Shown: positions 9,402-18,144 of the stretch, piece by piece
Position numbering within the stretch: the stretch's first letter is position 1
How the letters are laid out: every line of letters starts with the position of its first letter
Source of the DNA: Hyphomicrobiales bacterium
Lineage (GTDB): Bacteria; Pseudomonadota; Alphaproteobacteria; Rhizobiales; Beijerinckiaceae
DNA: 64,000 nt
Direction of reading: 5' to 3'
Assembly: GCA_900473415.1 (NCBI GenBank)
Contig: UCLR01000010.1
Span: 61,730 to 125,729 of the forward strand
Notes under the pieces: generated by a model
Seen by the model: only the letters and a program-made list of their open reading frames with translations
Told to the model about the DNA's origin: nothing
Database searches by the model: none
Program-made: the position numbers and the translations under genes

Positions 9402-9803
9402 ATGCCCGTGCAGCGCACCCGCCATATTGGCATCGGCATCGAACGCCCGGTGGAGGAGGTCTATGCCTTCCTCGCCGAGCCCGCGAACTTTCCGCAATGG
9501 GCCGAGGGCCTCGGCCATAGCTTCCACCATGTCGAGGGCATGATGTGGCAGGCACAGACGCCGATGGGACCGATGCGCATCCTGTTCAGCGAGCCGAACA
9601 ATCACGGCGTGCTCGACCATGCCGTCATCCCCGAACACGGCGCGGCGATGCACAACCCGATGCGCGTCGTCGCCAATGGGGACGGCACCGAAGTGGTGTT
9701 CACGCTTTTCCAGCGCGAAGGCATGTCCGACGACGAGACGGCGCGCGACGCCGCGATGATCGCGCGGGACCTTGCGACGCTGAAGGCGCTGCTGGAAGAG
9801 TGA
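9402..9803 (+). CDS. SRPBCC (START-like) family protein
   Basis: 133 aa. The START/Bet v 1-like fold is suggested by IGIERPVEEVYAFLAEPANF followed by PQWAEGL, alternating beta strands and a long C-terminal helix (DETARDAAMIARDLATLKAL). Such domains bind hydrophobic ligands or act as polyketide cyclase-like enzymes; nothing indicates the ligand. The ATG at 9402 has GGAAGG about 8 bases upstream. It converges with mobA, 12 bases between stops. Confidence 0.8.
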   Translation: MPVQRTRHIGIGIERPVEEVYAFLAEPANFPQWAEGLGHSFHHVEGMMWQAQTPMGPMRILFSEPNNHGVLDHAVIPEHGAAMHNPMRVVANGDGTEVVFTLFQREGMSDDETARDAAMIARDLATLKALLEE

Positions 9804-9815
9804 GGACGGCGCGGC

Positions 9816-10427
9816 CTATCGGATTTCCGCCGCGAAGCGCTCGGCCTCGGCGAGGTCCTCCGGCGTGTTGATGTTGAAGAAGGGATCGAACGGCTCGACC
9901 GGCCATTCGGCGATCGCGACGCCGTGCCGCCCGGTCCAGGCCGCGATCTTGCGCTCTCCCACGCCGAGCGAGCGCCGCAAATCCTCCCGCAGCGAAACCG
10001 GCCAGAGCCCGATGGCATGATGCGCGCGGCCGCCCGAGGCGGCGCAGGCGAGCGGCGTTCCAGCCGCTGCGCGGGCCGCACCCAGTCGCGCGGCGAGATC
10101 GGCCGGCAGGAAGGGCGTATCCGCGGCGACGCTGAGCAGCCATTCGGTTTGCGGCCGATGCACGGCCGTCCAGTCGAGCCCTGCCAGGATGCCGGCAAGC
10201 GGCCCGGCAAAGTCCGGCACCGTGTCCGCAACGATCGGCAGGCCGAAGCTCTCGAAGCGCGCGGGGTCGCCATTGGCGTTGAGGAGGAGGTCGTCGCACT
10301 GGCCGCGCAGCCGCTCGACGACATGGTCGAGCATCGGTCGGCCGGCGAGCGGCAAAAGCGCCTTATCACCGCCGCCCATGCGGCGGGCGAGGCCACCGGC
10401 AAGGATCAGGCCGAGAGTGCCTGCCAT
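9816..10427 (-). CDS. mobA: Molybdenum cofactor guanylyltransferase MobA
   Basis: 203 aa, typical length. The nucleotide-binding signature LILAGGLARRMGGGDKALLP at the N-terminus, VAADTPFLPADLA in the middle and FFNINTPEDLAEAE near the C-terminus identify MobA, which adds GMP to Mo-molybdopterin to make bis-MGD cofactor. It lies 9 bases downstream of the DUF2478 gene and is probably cotranscribed with it. No mobB is visible in the window. Confidence 0.93.
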   Translation of the reverse strand: MAGTLGLILAGGLARRMGGGDKALLPLAGRPMLDHVVERLRGQCDDLLLNANGDPARFESFGLPIVADTVPDFAGPLAGILAGLDWTAVHRPQTEWLLSVAADTPFLPADLAARLGAARAAAGTPLACAASGGRAHHAIGLWPVSLREDLRRSLGVGERKIAAWTGRHGVAIAEWPVEPFDPFFNINTPEDLAEAERFAAEIR

Positions 10428-10436
10428 CTCGTCAGT

Positions 10437-10952
10437 TCACGCGGCTTGCCGGGCCGCGTCCAGAACCCAGCGCTCGACCAGCGTCTCGTCGGCGGCAAGT
10501 TCGGCCCAATCATCGCCGGCGAAGTCGCGCCAGGCCGGCAGGAAATCGCGGCGCACGGCAATGAGCAGCGGCAAGCCGGCGAGCAGCGCATCGGCGATCT
10601 CCTGCCGCAGACCCTCGCCCAGCGCTTCCTGCTTGCCGAACTTGTTGACGATGACGAGATCGGCCCGTTCCGCCAGCGCGCCGGCGAAGGCCGCCGCCGC
10701 GGCGGCAAGCCCGGCCGCGTCGAGATGGCAGCCGCCGGCGCCGGAACCGAGCTCCTGGCTGATCGGGAAGCGCTTGCCGTTCGCGAGGTCTTCCAGCGAC
10801 ATGGCCATGCAGCCCTCGCCGCAGGCCTCGTCGTTGTGCTGCACGACGCCGCCCAGCCGCAGGCCGCGCCGCTTCAGCCGCGCCGCCACGCCCTGCAGGA
10901 AGGAATCGATCGGAAAACCGCTCTCGTAGGGGATGGCCGCCAGCATCATCAT
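10437..10952 (-). CDS. DUF2478 family protein linked to molybdenum cofactor genes
   Basis: 171 aa. It starts MMMLAAIPYESGFPIDSFLQ, then GGVVQHNDEACGEGCMAMSLEDL with two cysteines, LADLVIVNKFGKQEALGEGL and LIAVRRDFLPAWRDFAG. The pattern of conserved HND, a Cys pair and NKFGKQEA matches DUF2478 proteins, often found beside molybdenum transport or cofactor genes. It occupies the place where mobB often sits next to mobA and shows a vaguely nucleotide-binding-like (NKFGK) segment, but no classic Walker A. The start is the first of three adjacent Met codons at 10952. Confidence 0.75.
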   Translation of the reverse strand: MMMLAAIPYESGFPIDSFLQGVAARLKRRGLRLGGVVQHNDEACGEGCMAMSLEDLANGKRFPISQELGSGAGGCHLDAAGLAAAAAAFAGALAERADLVIVNKFGKQEALGEGLRQEIADALLAGLPLLIAVRRDFLPAWRDFAGDDWAELAADETLVERWVLDAARQAA

Positions 10953-11131
10953 GCCGGATTCCTGCCATGAACGCCGTCTCCGCGCCAGAGCCGGCGGCGA
11001 GCCTTGCCGGCCAAGAGAGGCGGCAAGTGTTGCGCCGCACCTACAGCCGCGCGCCGCTCCGCTCGCTAGGGTGGCAGCGGCCATGCGCGGGCAACCGGGC
11101 GGGCCACCCGCCCGTCACACCGCACAACCCG

Positions 11132-12388
11132 ATGATCCGGAACAACGCACAGGCCCCGCTCGACCCGGCCACCGACGCTGCCCTGCTGCTGCGGCGCATC
11201 GGCTTCGGCACGCTTGCGCTCGTCCTGCCGCTGGCGGCGCTGGTTTCCCGCCGCGCCGCTGTCGTGCTGGTGCCGATCGGCGTCGCGCTGCTGCTGATCG
11301 CGACGCTGATCGAGGAGCCACGCAGGTTCGCGGCCTCGCTGCGCGAGGCGCTGTTCAGCCTGCCGGGCATGATCCTGATCGGGCTCATCGCCTGGGCCGC
11401 GCTCTCGCTGGTCTGGAGCCCCTTCCCTGCTGCCGCGAGCGAGAAGGCCGGCAATCTGCTGCTGGCGATGGTGCTCGGCTTCACCGGCTACGCCGCGCTG
11501 CCCGAGCGGATGCGCTCCTCGAACCTCAACCTCTCGCCGCTCGGCACGGCGAGCGCCGGCATCTTCGCGCTCGGCCTCATCACGATCGCGGCACTGAGGC
11601 ATGCCGAGACACCGCCCGGCGCCGTCGAGCGCGGCGTCTCGATCATCCTGATCACGGCCTGGCCGGCACTGGCCTGGCTCCTGTCGCGCGAGCGGGGCCT
11701 GAGCGCGCTCGGGCTCGCCCTGATCGTGGCCCTGCTGGCGCTGACGCGCTTCGAGGACGGCGAAGCCATCGCGATGCTCTGCGGCGCCGTCGCCTTCGGC
11801 GCGGTGACCGCCGACCGGGATGTCGCGGCGCGGGCCATCGCCACCATCATCGCCGGGCTGATGCTGTTCGCGCCGGTGCTGCCCTTTCTGCTCGCGCCGC
11901 TCGTCTCGGCGCTGCCCGACGGCTCGGGCGGCTTCGCGCAGATGCTCTCGATCTGGGCCGACGTCATCCGCCAGTCGCCCGTGGAACTGATCACCGGGCA
12001 CGGCCTGGACATGGTGGTCCGCGGCCAGATGAGCGGAATGCTGCCGCAGCCCGCCCCGGCGACATTGCTGTTCGAGACCTGGTACGAGCTCGGCCTCGTC
12101 GGCGCCGCAGCCGCCGCGGCCTGCCTCTATTTCGCGATCCGGGCCGCAGGCCGCATGCCCGGCGCGCTCGCCGCCGGCGGCGTCGCCGCCTACACCACGG
12201 CGTTTGCGCTCAGCGTCTTCGGCTTTGCGCCGCTGCTGCCCTGGTGGCTGATGACGCTGACCGCCGTCGTGATCCTGTTCGGCGCCATCGCCCGCGGCCA
12301 ATACCGCACCGACCGGCCGGCCGTGCCGCTGCCGACGCGTGCGCCCCGCCACACGCGGCCGAAGGCGGCGCCGCCGCCCCGGCCGTAG
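11132..12388 (+). CDS. O-antigen-ligase-like polytopic membrane protein
   Basis: About 418 aa with ten or more hydrophobic spans, beginning IGFGTLALVLPLAALVSRRA. A larger extracytoplasmic loop carries SIWADVIRQSPVELITGHGL, followed by QPAPATLLFETWYELGLVGA, the arrangement seen in the Wzy/WaaL ligase superfamily (loop with a Gly-His-Gly motif, then ExGxxG). Such enzymes polymerise or ligate surface polysaccharide in the inner membrane. No glycan gene cluster surrounds it, so the substrate is unknown. The start is uncertain: ATG 11132 is taken because the 55 upstream codons, open to ATG 10967, encode Arg-rich, non-membrane sequence overlapping the probable promoter. Confidence 0.6.
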   Translation: MIRNNAQAPLDPATDAALLLRRIGFGTLALVLPLAALVSRRAAVVLVPIGVALLLIATLIEEPRRFAASLREALFSLPGMILIGLIAWAALSLVWSPFPAAASEKAGNLLLAMVLGFTGYAALPERMRSSNLNLSPLGTASAGIFALGLITIAALRHAETPPGAVERGVSIILITAWPALAWLLSRERGLSALGLALIVALLALTRFEDGEAIAMLCGAVAFGAVTADRDVAARAIATIIAGLMLFAPVLPFLLAPLVSALPDGSGGFAQMLSIWADVIRQSPVELITGHGLDMVVRGQMSGMLPQPAPATLLFETWYELGLVGAAAAAACLYFAIRAAGRMPGALAAGGVAAYTTAFALSVFGFAPLLPWWLMTLTAVVILFGAIARGQYRTDRPAVPLPTRAPRHTRPKAAPPPRP

Positions 12389-12395
12389 CGGCGGC

Positions 12396-13547
12396 TTATC
12401 GCGACAGCTCCTCGATCAGCCGGCGCATGAAGGCCGTTCCGGCCTCGAGCTGCGAGACGGCGAGGAACTCGTCCGGCTGATGCGCCTGGGCGATGTTGCC
12501 CGGCCCGCAGATCACCGTGGACCAGCCGGCGCGCTGGAAGAGCCCGCCCTCCGTGCCGTAGGCGACGACATGGCGGCCGTTGTCGCCGGTCAGGCGGCGA
12601 CAGAGTGCTTCGGCGGCGCCGTCCGTCTCCGGCCCCATCGCAGGCGTGTCGGAGGTCACCTCGAAATCGATGCCGGTCTCGGGGGCGATCGCCTTCATCC
12701 GTGCCTCGACCTCGGCGAGCTTGGCACGATAGCGGGCGACATAGTCGCTCTGGAGTTCGCCGGGGATGCAGCGCACCTCGTGGGTGAACATGCAGCGCTC
12801 GGCTGTGATGTTCACCGCAGTGCCACCCTGGACGACGCCGACATGGAGCGTGCTGTAGGGCGGCTCGAAGCCGCTATCGGCCGCAGCGCGCGCCTTGTTC
12901 TGCGCCATGACCTCATTCGACCAGTGGATCAGCTCGCCCGCGATCATCACCGCCGGCACGCCGACATCGACCCGGCTCGAATGCACCGCGTGGCCGCGGA
13001 CGGTGGTGCGCATGCGCAGGCCGCCCTTGTGACCGGTGACGACCTGCATCATCGAGGGCTCGCCGACGATGACAGCGGAGGGGCTCATCCCATCCTCCTG
13101 CATTGCCTTGATCATGACGCGGGCGCCGAGGCAGCCGACCTCCTCATCATAGGAGAGCGCGATATGGATCGGCCGCTTCAGCGGCGCCGCCAGCATCTCC
13201 GGCACCAGCGCCAGGCCGATCGCGTCGAAGCCCTTCATGTCACAGGAGCCGCGGCCATAGAGCTTGCCGTCGCGCTCGGTCAGCGTCCAGGGATCGGAAG
13301 TCCAGGCCTGCCCCGCCACCGGGACGACATCGGTATGGCCGGAGAGCACGATGCCGCCATCCGCCTTCGGCCCAATGGTAGCGTAGAGATTGGCCTTCTG
13401 CCCGTCCGGGCTCGGCGCCAGCCGGCTTTCGACGCCGAGCGAGGCGAGATAGTCGCGGCAGAAATGGATCAACTCGAGATTGCTGCGCTGCGATTCCGTG
13501 TTGAACGAAACCAGCTTCGCCAGCATCTCCTTCGGCGTCATCGTCAC
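12396..13547 (-). CDS. argE: Acetylornithine deacetylase (ArgE-type M20 peptidase)
   Basis: 383 aa. M20 metallopeptidase motifs: VLSGHTDVVPVAGQAWTSDP (first metal ligands), LYGRGSCDMKGFDA (bridging Asp), SYDEEVGCLGARVMI (catalytic and ligand Glu), and a lid domain with GGLRMRTTVRGHAVHSSRVD. The best match is ArgE, which hydrolyses N2-acetylornithine to ornithine and acetate; related deacylases cannot be excluded, since no arginine genes are nearby. The gene converges with the membrane protein gene (7 bases between them) and diverges from the PLP dehydratase gene. Confidence 0.82.
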   Translation of the reverse strand: MTMTPKEMLAKLVSFNTESQRSNLELIHFCRDYLASLGVESRLAPSPDGQKANLYATIGPKADGGIVLSGHTDVVPVAGQAWTSDPWTLTERDGKLYGRGSCDMKGFDAIGLALVPEMLAAPLKRPIHIALSYDEEVGCLGARVMIKAMQEDGMSPSAVIVGEPSMMQVVTGHKGGLRMRTTVRGHAVHSSRVDVGVPAVMIAGELIHWSNEVMAQNKARAAADSGFEPPYSTLHVGVVQGGTAVNITAERCMFTHEVRCIPGELQSDYVARYRAKLAEVEARMKAIAPETGIDFEVTSDTPAMGPETDGAAEALCRRLTGDNGRHVVAYGTEGGLFQRAGWSTVICGPGNIAQAHQPDEFLAVSQLEAGTAFMRRLIEELSR

Positions 13548-13696
13548 GAGAATGGGCCTCCCTCAAAACCGCCGACAGGCAGGCTTCGTGCCACAGGCTA
13601 AGCCGCGTGCCTGCCCGGTCAATGGCTAAGCACGCTTGACGGGGCCGCGTCCGACGGCTCACCTCGGGCAGAGCCAACGAAGCAGGGACCCTAAGG

Positions 13697-14665
13697 ATGG
13701 AGTTCGACGTCAGCCTCGCCGACGTTCAGGCCGCGGCCGCGCGTATCGCCGGCAAGGTCCGCCGTACGCCGACCTATCGCAGTGCCGGGTTGTCCGAGCG
13801 GCTCGGCGTCGAGACCTGGGTGAAGCTGGAGAGCCTGCAGCTCGGCGGCTCCTTCAAGGTCCGCGGCTGCTTCAACAAGCTGACGGCGCTCGGCGACTCC
13901 GAGCGGGCACGCGGAGTCGTCACTGTTTCCGGGGGGAACCACGCCATCGCCGTCTCGCTCGTGGCGCGGGAGGTCGGGACCAGGGCGCTGGTGCTGATGC
14001 CGAAGGCGACGCCGGCGCTTAACATCCGGCTGACGCAGGAAGCCGGCGGCGAGGTCGAGCTCTGCGAGGACTCGATCGAGGCTTTCGCCAAGGCGGACGA
14101 TTACGCCGCGCGCGGCATGGTCCATGTCCATTCCTACGATGACCCGACGATCATCGCCGGCCATGGCACGCTCGGACTGGAATTGGCCGCCGATGCCGGC
14201 GGGCGGATCGACCATGTCTTCCTGTCGATCGGCGGAGGCGGCTTCGCGGCCGGCGTCGGCGCGGCGCTCAAGGGGCTCGATCCGGCCGTCAGGCTGCACG
14301 GTGTCGAGACCGAGGGCGCGACGACGATGAGCCAGGCGCTCGCCGCCGGCCAGCCGGTGCCGATCCGTCCGACCTCGATTTCGCGGACGCTGGGCGCACC
14401 CTTCGCGACCGAGCGCACCATGGCCGCGGCACGGCAGTTCCTGGAGGAGATCGTCGTGGTGCCGGATGCCGAGGCGGTGCGCGAGCTGGTTTGGGTGCTG
14501 CAGAACGAGCGGGTGCTGCTGGAGCCGGCCGCCGCCTGCACCGTCGCCGCGGCGCTGTCGCGGAAGGACAAGTTCCAGCCGGGCGAACGGGTCTGCCTTG
14601 TCTTCTGCGGATCGAACGTCGCGCTGGAGGATGTCGAGGATTGGCGAAGCAGGTTCGGAGTCTGA
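13697..14665 (+). CDS. Threonine/serine dehydratase-like PLP enzyme
   Basis: 322 aa, fold-type II PLP enzyme. The Schiff-base Lys lies in LQLGGSFKVRGCFNKL (~residue 55), the PLP phosphate loop in SIGGGGFAAGVG, and SGGNHAIAVSLVAREV is the substrate loop. The C-terminal FCGSNVALEDV matches the catabolic threonine dehydratase/serine racemase group. No ACT regulatory domain is present, so it is catabolic rather than biosynthetic IlvA. Homologues next to ArgE-like deacylases occur in hydroxyectoine utilisation (EutB), but no other ectoine genes are here. It is divergent from argE. Confidence 0.82.
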   Translation: MEFDVSLADVQAAAARIAGKVRRTPTYRSAGLSERLGVETWVKLESLQLGGSFKVRGCFNKLTALGDSERARGVVTVSGGNHAIAVSLVAREVGTRALVLMPKATPALNIRLTQEAGGEVELCEDSIEAFAKADDYAARGMVHVHSYDDPTIIAGHGTLGLELAADAGGRIDHVFLSIGGGGFAAGVGAALKGLDPAVRLHGVETEGATTMSQALAAGQPVPIRPTSISRTLGAPFATERTMAAARQFLEEIVVVPDAEAVRELVWVLQNERVLLEPAAACTVAAALSRKDKFQPGERVCLVFCGSNVALEDVEDWRSRFGV

Positions 14666-14666
14666 G

Positions 14667-14701
14667 GCGCCGCCGTTCCGGCCGATCCGGAACGGCGGCG
14701 C
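14667..14701. terminator. Strong bidirectional hairpin between convergent genes
   Basis: A perfect 15-bp GC-rich stem (14667-14681 with 14687-14701) and a 5-base loop sits between the dehydratase stop (14665) and the M15-like gene stop (14710). There is little T-tract, but its size and position fit a shared transcription end. Confidence 0.65.
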
Positions 14702-14709
14702 GATCCCGT

Positions 14710-15156
14710 TCACTTGCTGTTGCGGGCGAACCTCGCATAGCGATGGCGCTTACCGGCATGGGCGTAGCGGCTGCGCTTGTATCCATACCAGGAGAGCTGG
14801 AGCTCGCCGACATCGGCATGGACAATTCCGTTGGAGTAGGTGCCGACCCCGCCGATGTTGTCGAGGGTGCGAGCGACGGCGGCGGCCTTCCGCGGCGAAG
14901 TCGCCAACGGCCGGAAGTCGATAGCCTTTCCACGGTAATGCTGAGAATGGCGGGCATGACGGCCGCCACAAGTCGAGGTGATCTGGATCGGGCCGATCTT
15001 CGCGATGAGATCGTCGATCATGGCTCGGGTGTCTGATTTTAGACAATTCAGGCCGCGGACTTGCGGCTGGAAGGAGATATTCTTGGGAGAGGTGTCAGCG
15101 AGAGCTATCGAAGGCAATAATGTGAAGACTACTGCAAAAATCGATGAGACACGCAT
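14710..15156 (-). CDS. M15-like (VanY/DUF882-type) murein peptidase, secreted
   Basis: 148 aa. A signal peptide (MRVSSIFAVVFTLLPSIALA) ends before DTSPK. The zinc-site motifs SQHYRGKAIDFRP (His and Asp) and GIVHADVG (His) match the M15/hedgehog-like peptidase fold of D,D- or L,D-carboxypeptidases acting on peptidoglycan in the periplasm. A Lys/Arg/Tyr-rich tail (YKRSRYAHAGKRHRYARF) would favour binding to the cell wall or other polyanions. The gene and its 5' region are less GC-rich than their neighbours. The ATG at 15156 has a GGGGG tract as ribosome site. Confidence 0.78.
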   Translation of the reverse strand: MRVSSIFAVVFTLLPSIALADTSPKNISFQPQVRGLNCLKSDTRAMIDDLIAKIGPIQITSTCGGRHARHSQHYRGKAIDFRPLATSPRKAAAVARTLDNIGGVGTYSNGIVHADVGELQLSWYGYKRSRYAHAGKRHRYARFARNSK

Positions 15157-15463
15157 TGCAAACCCCCAGATTCTGAACTACCAACAGTGAATGACCCTCC
15201 TGAAATACGGATCGAGACGCGAAGAAAATTGCTAATGATGGCGAAAGAAAGACAGCGTTAAGGCCATTATATTTCACATTACCGACCCAAACAGTCGCGC
15301 ACGACTGAGGTTACTGCGCTCACCAGCGTCAGATGCGCGCGCCATTCCACAGAGGCCCATCACCTCCGCGGCAACGGCTTGGACAGGCGGGTCGAGGCTG
15401 GGTTAGCTTGCGGCAAGGCGCCCGTTTTCTGCGCAGCCGCCCCATACAATCTCAGAGGAACAT
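15157..15463. other. AT-richer intergenic region between M15-like and M20 genes
   Basis: About 300 bases with clearly lower GC (near half in 15160-15300) than the rest of the window. A 60-codon GTG-initiated ORF on the minus strand (15095-15277) overlaps the peptidase gene in another frame and has no recognisable features, so it is not called. The region likely holds the promoters of both divergent genes. Confidence 0.55.
15266..15294 (-). promoter_or_regulatory. Candidate sigma-70-like promoter of the M15-like gene
   Basis: On the minus strand a perfect TATAAT (15266-15271) is preceded after 17 bases by CTGTTT (15289-15294). It lies ~110 bases upstream of the start codon. The -35 match is weak. 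Confidence 0.35.
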
Positions 15464-16636
15464 ATGCCTAAGAACGACCTCATCGCGGCGATCACGCCCG
15501 AAATCACCGCGATCCGCCGCGACTTCCACCGCCATCCCGAGCTGATGTACGAAGTCCAGCGCACGGCCGGAATCGTCGCCGACAAGCTCAAGGAATGGGG
15601 CGCGGACGAGGTGGTGACCGGCATCGGGAAGACCGGCGTCGTCGGCATCATCAAGGGCAAGAAGGCGGATTCGGGCAGGGTCATCGGCCTCCGTGCAGAC
15701 ATGGACGCGCTGCCGATCCACGAGCAGACCAACCTGGAGCACCGCTCCACCGTGCCGGGGAAGATGCATGCCTGCGGCCATGACGGACACACCGCCATGC
15801 TGCTCGGCGCGGCCAAGTACCTGACGCAGACGCGCGACTTCGACGGCACCGCCGTGCTGATCTTCCAGCCGGCCGAGGAAGGCGGCGCCGGCGCCAAGGC
15901 GATGATCGACGACGGGTTGATCACCCGCTTCGGCATCCAGGAAGTCTATGGCATGCACAACAAGCCCGGCGTCCCGGTAGGCCGCTTCGAGATCGCCAAG
16001 GGGCCGGCCATGGCCGCCGCCGACCGCATCCACATCAAGATCGAGGGCAAGGGCGGGCACGCCGCCGCGCCCCATAACGTCAACGACCCGATCGTCGCTT
16101 CCTGCGCGCTGGTCAGCGCCCTGCAGACCGTCGCCTCGCGCAACACCAACCCGCTGGAGTCGATCGTCGTCTCGGTAACGGCGCTCAATGCCGGCGAGGC
16201 CTTCAACGTCATCCCGCAGAACGCGGAGATCAAGGGTTCGGTGCGCACGCTGACCCCGGAAACGCGCGATCTCGCCGAAAAGCGCATCACCGAGATCGTA
16301 GAGGGCGTGATGAAGGCCTTCGGCATGAAGTACGAGCTCGAATACCATCGCGGCTATCCGGTGACTTTCAACCATGCCGGCCAGACCGATTTCGTGACCA
16401 GCGTGGCGAAGGAGATCTTCGGCTCCGACGCGATCACCACTGACATCCCGCCGACCATGGGCTCGGAAGACTTCTCCTATATGCTGGAAGAGCGCCCCGG
16501 CGCCTTCATCAACATTGGCAACGGCGACTCGGCCGGGCTGCACCACCCCGCCTATGAGTTCAACGATGAGGCGATCCCGGTCGGCGTGAACTACTGGGCG
16601 AGCCTGATCGAAATCTCCATGCCGCAGCGCGGCTGA
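15464..16636 (+). CDS. M20 amidohydrolase (hippurate hydrolase / aminoacylase type)
   Basis: 390 aa. Begins with IRRDFHRHPELMYEVQRTAG, then GLRADMDALPIHEQT, the signature MHACGHDGHTAMLLGAAKYL, IFQPAEEGGAGAKAMIDDGL and the closing MGSEDFSYMLEERPGAF. These are the dimetal-site motifs of M20D amidohydrolases, which cleave N-acyl amino acids (HipO, AmaA, IAA-amino-acid hydrolase). The specific substrate is not evident. The ATG at 15464 follows AGAGGA by 4 bases. The FAD oxidoreductase gene starts 16 bases downstream, suggesting one operon. Confidence 0.88.
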   Translation: MPKNDLIAAITPEITAIRRDFHRHPELMYEVQRTAGIVADKLKEWGADEVVTGIGKTGVVGIIKGKKADSGRVIGLRADMDALPIHEQTNLEHRSTVPGKMHACGHDGHTAMLLGAAKYLTQTRDFDGTAVLIFQPAEEGGAGAKAMIDDGLITRFGIQEVYGMHNKPGVPVGRFEIAKGPAMAAADRIHIKIEGKGGHAAAPHNVNDPIVASCALVSALQTVASRNTNPLESIVVSVTALNAGEAFNVIPQNAEIKGSVRTLTPETRDLAEKRITEIVEGVMKAFGMKYELEYHRGYPVTFNHAGQTDFVTSVAKEIFGSDAITTDIPPTMGSEDFSYMLEERPGAFINIGNGDSAGLHHPAYEFNDEAIPVGVNYWASLIEISMPQRG

Positions 16637-16652
16637 CGGCTTTGCCAACGCG

Positions 16653-17756
16653 ATGAGCGACATTGATTGCCTGGTGATCGGGGCCGGAGTTGTCGGCCTC
16701 GCGGTGGCTCGCGAGCTGGCGCAGGCCGGGCGCGAGGTCGTCATCGCGGAAGCGGCCGACGGGATCGGCACCCAGACCTCGGCGCGCAACTCCGAGGTCA
16801 TCCATGCCGGGATCTACTACCCGCCCGGCTCGCTGAAAGCCCGCGTCTGCGTCGAGGGCCGCAAGCGACTTTACCGTTACCTCGCCGAGCGCGGCCTGCC
16901 GCACAAGGCCTGCGGCAAACTGATCGTCGCGACATCGGAAAGCCAGAAGCCGGCGCTCGAGACGATCATGGCTCGGGCGCTCGCCTCCGGCGTCGACTCG
17001 CTGCGCTGGCTTTCCGGCGCCGAGGCGAAAGCGATGGAGCCGGAGGTTCGCTGCGAGATCGCTCTCCTCTCGCCGGAGACCGGCGTGGTCGACAGCCATG
17101 CCCTGATGCTCTCGCTGCTCGGCGAATGCGAGGCGGCGGGCGGCTCGCTTGCGCTCAATACGCCGATCACTGGCTGGCGGCGGGAGGCGGAAGGTTTCAG
17201 CGTCGATTTCGGCGGAGCGGAGCCTGCGACCTATACGGTTCGGACCATCGTCAATTCGGCCGGCCATGGCGCGCCGAAGCTGCTGCGCCAACTCGACGGC
17301 TTTCCTGCCGCGCATGTGCCGGTGCAGCACTATGCCAAGGGCAATTATTTCGCACTGACGGGCCGGCAGCCCTTCAGCCATTTGGTCTATCCGGTGCCGG
17401 AGGCCGCGGGCCTCGGCATCCACGCCACCATCGACATGGGCGGGCGCGTCAAGTTCGGCCCCGATGTCGAATGGGTCTCGCACGACCAGGACCTCGTCGT
17501 CGATCCGGTACGGGCGGAGAAGTTCTACGCGGCGATCCGCACCTACTGGCCGGCGCTGCCGGATGGGGCGCTCGTCGCCGACTATGCCGGCATCCGGCCG
17601 AAGCTTCATGGCCCGACCGAGCCGATGCCGGATTTCCGCATCGACGGGCCGGAGGTCCATGGCGTCGCGAACCTCGTCAACTTGCTGGGCATCGAGAGCC
17701 CGGGGCTGACGAGCTCGCTGGCGATCGCGGCATTGGTGGCGGAGCGGCTTCGGTAG
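16653..17756 (+). CDS. FAD-dependent oxidoreductase, L-2-hydroxyglutarate dehydrogenase-like
   Basis: 367 aa of the DAO superfamily. An N-terminal dinucleotide fold (CLVIGAGVVGLAVARELAQA) is followed by TSARNSEVIHAGIYYPPGSL, characteristic of the LhgO/YgaF group, and by GLGIHATIDMGGRVKFGPDVE and C-terminal GIESPGLTSSLAIAALVAE. LhgO oxidises L-2-hydroxyglutarate to 2-oxoglutarate and passes electrons to quinone. The assignment is by motif pattern; related 2-hydroxy-acid or amino-acid oxidases are possible. It is 16 bases downstream of the M20 gene. Confidence 0.82.
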   Translation: MSDIDCLVIGAGVVGLAVARELAQAGREVVIAEAADGIGTQTSARNSEVIHAGIYYPPGSLKARVCVEGRKRLYRYLAERGLPHKACGKLIVATSESQKPALETIMARALASGVDSLRWLSGAEAKAMEPEVRCEIALLSPETGVVDSHALMLSLLGECEAAGGSLALNTPITGWRREAEGFSVDFGGAEPATYTVRTIVNSAGHGAPKLLRQLDGFPAAHVPVQHYAKGNYFALTGRQPFSHLVYPVPEAAGLGIHATIDMGGRVKFGPDVEWVSHDQDLVVDPVRAEKFYAAIRTYWPALPDGALVADYAGIRPKLHGPTEPMPDFRIDGPEVHGVANLVNLLGIESPGLTSSLAIAALVAERLR

Positions 17757-17767
17757 ACGCCAGCTGC

Positions 17768-18103
17768 TCAGAGCGGCTGCGCGTTCAGTTCTCGCGTCCA
17801 ATGCGCCACGCGCGCCTTCATCACGCGCTCGCGGCCGATCGCCAGCTCGTCCTCGTCCACGCGCTCGACCTCCTCGAAGACGAACTGCTCCTCGCCATGC
17901 GCCTGCCAGGCAGCCTGGAGCGCGCGTTCGCGGTGGCTGCCGTGGCGCAGCGTGAACCAGACCCGGTTCTGGATCTTGGAGAGGTCGGGGGCGTGGCCGA
18001 CCCAGCTGTCTCCATTGGCCAGGCAGCGGACCCTGTAGATCCCGGCCACAACCTTGCGTTCCTTGTAGGCGGCGATCGCCGCCTTTCGCGCATCATTCTG
18101 CAT
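17768..18103 (-). CDS. GIY-YIG nuclease-like protein
   Basis: 111 aa. The motif AGIYRVRCLANGDSWVGHAP with downstream RHGSHRERALQAAWQAHGEE resembles the standalone GIY-YIG domain: a GIY segment, a modified YIG (SWVG), a catalytic-type Arg/His region and then FVFEEVERVDEDEL. The second Y of YIG is replaced by W-V, as in several standalone family members, so nuclease activity is uncertain. It converges with the FAD enzyme gene. Confidence 0.75.
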   Translation of the reverse strand: MQNDARKAAIAAYKERKVVAGIYRVRCLANGDSWVGHAPDLSKIQNRVWFTLRHGSHRERALQAAWQAHGEEQFVFEEVERVDEDELAIGRERVMKARVAHWTRELNAQPL

Positions 18104-18144
18104 TGGCGTCCTGCTCCGTGAGCAGTCGCGAATATCACCCGGGC

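Noticed and set aside
10967..11131. N-terminal extension of the O-antigen-ligase-like gene to ATG 10967
   Set aside because: Arg-rich, non-membrane codons overlapping the probable divergent promoter; no ribosome site.
15095..15277. 60-codon ORF MKYNGLNAVFLSPSL... overlapping the M15-like gene
   Set aside because: GTG start, out of frame with the peptidase gene it overlaps, no ribosome site or homology signal.
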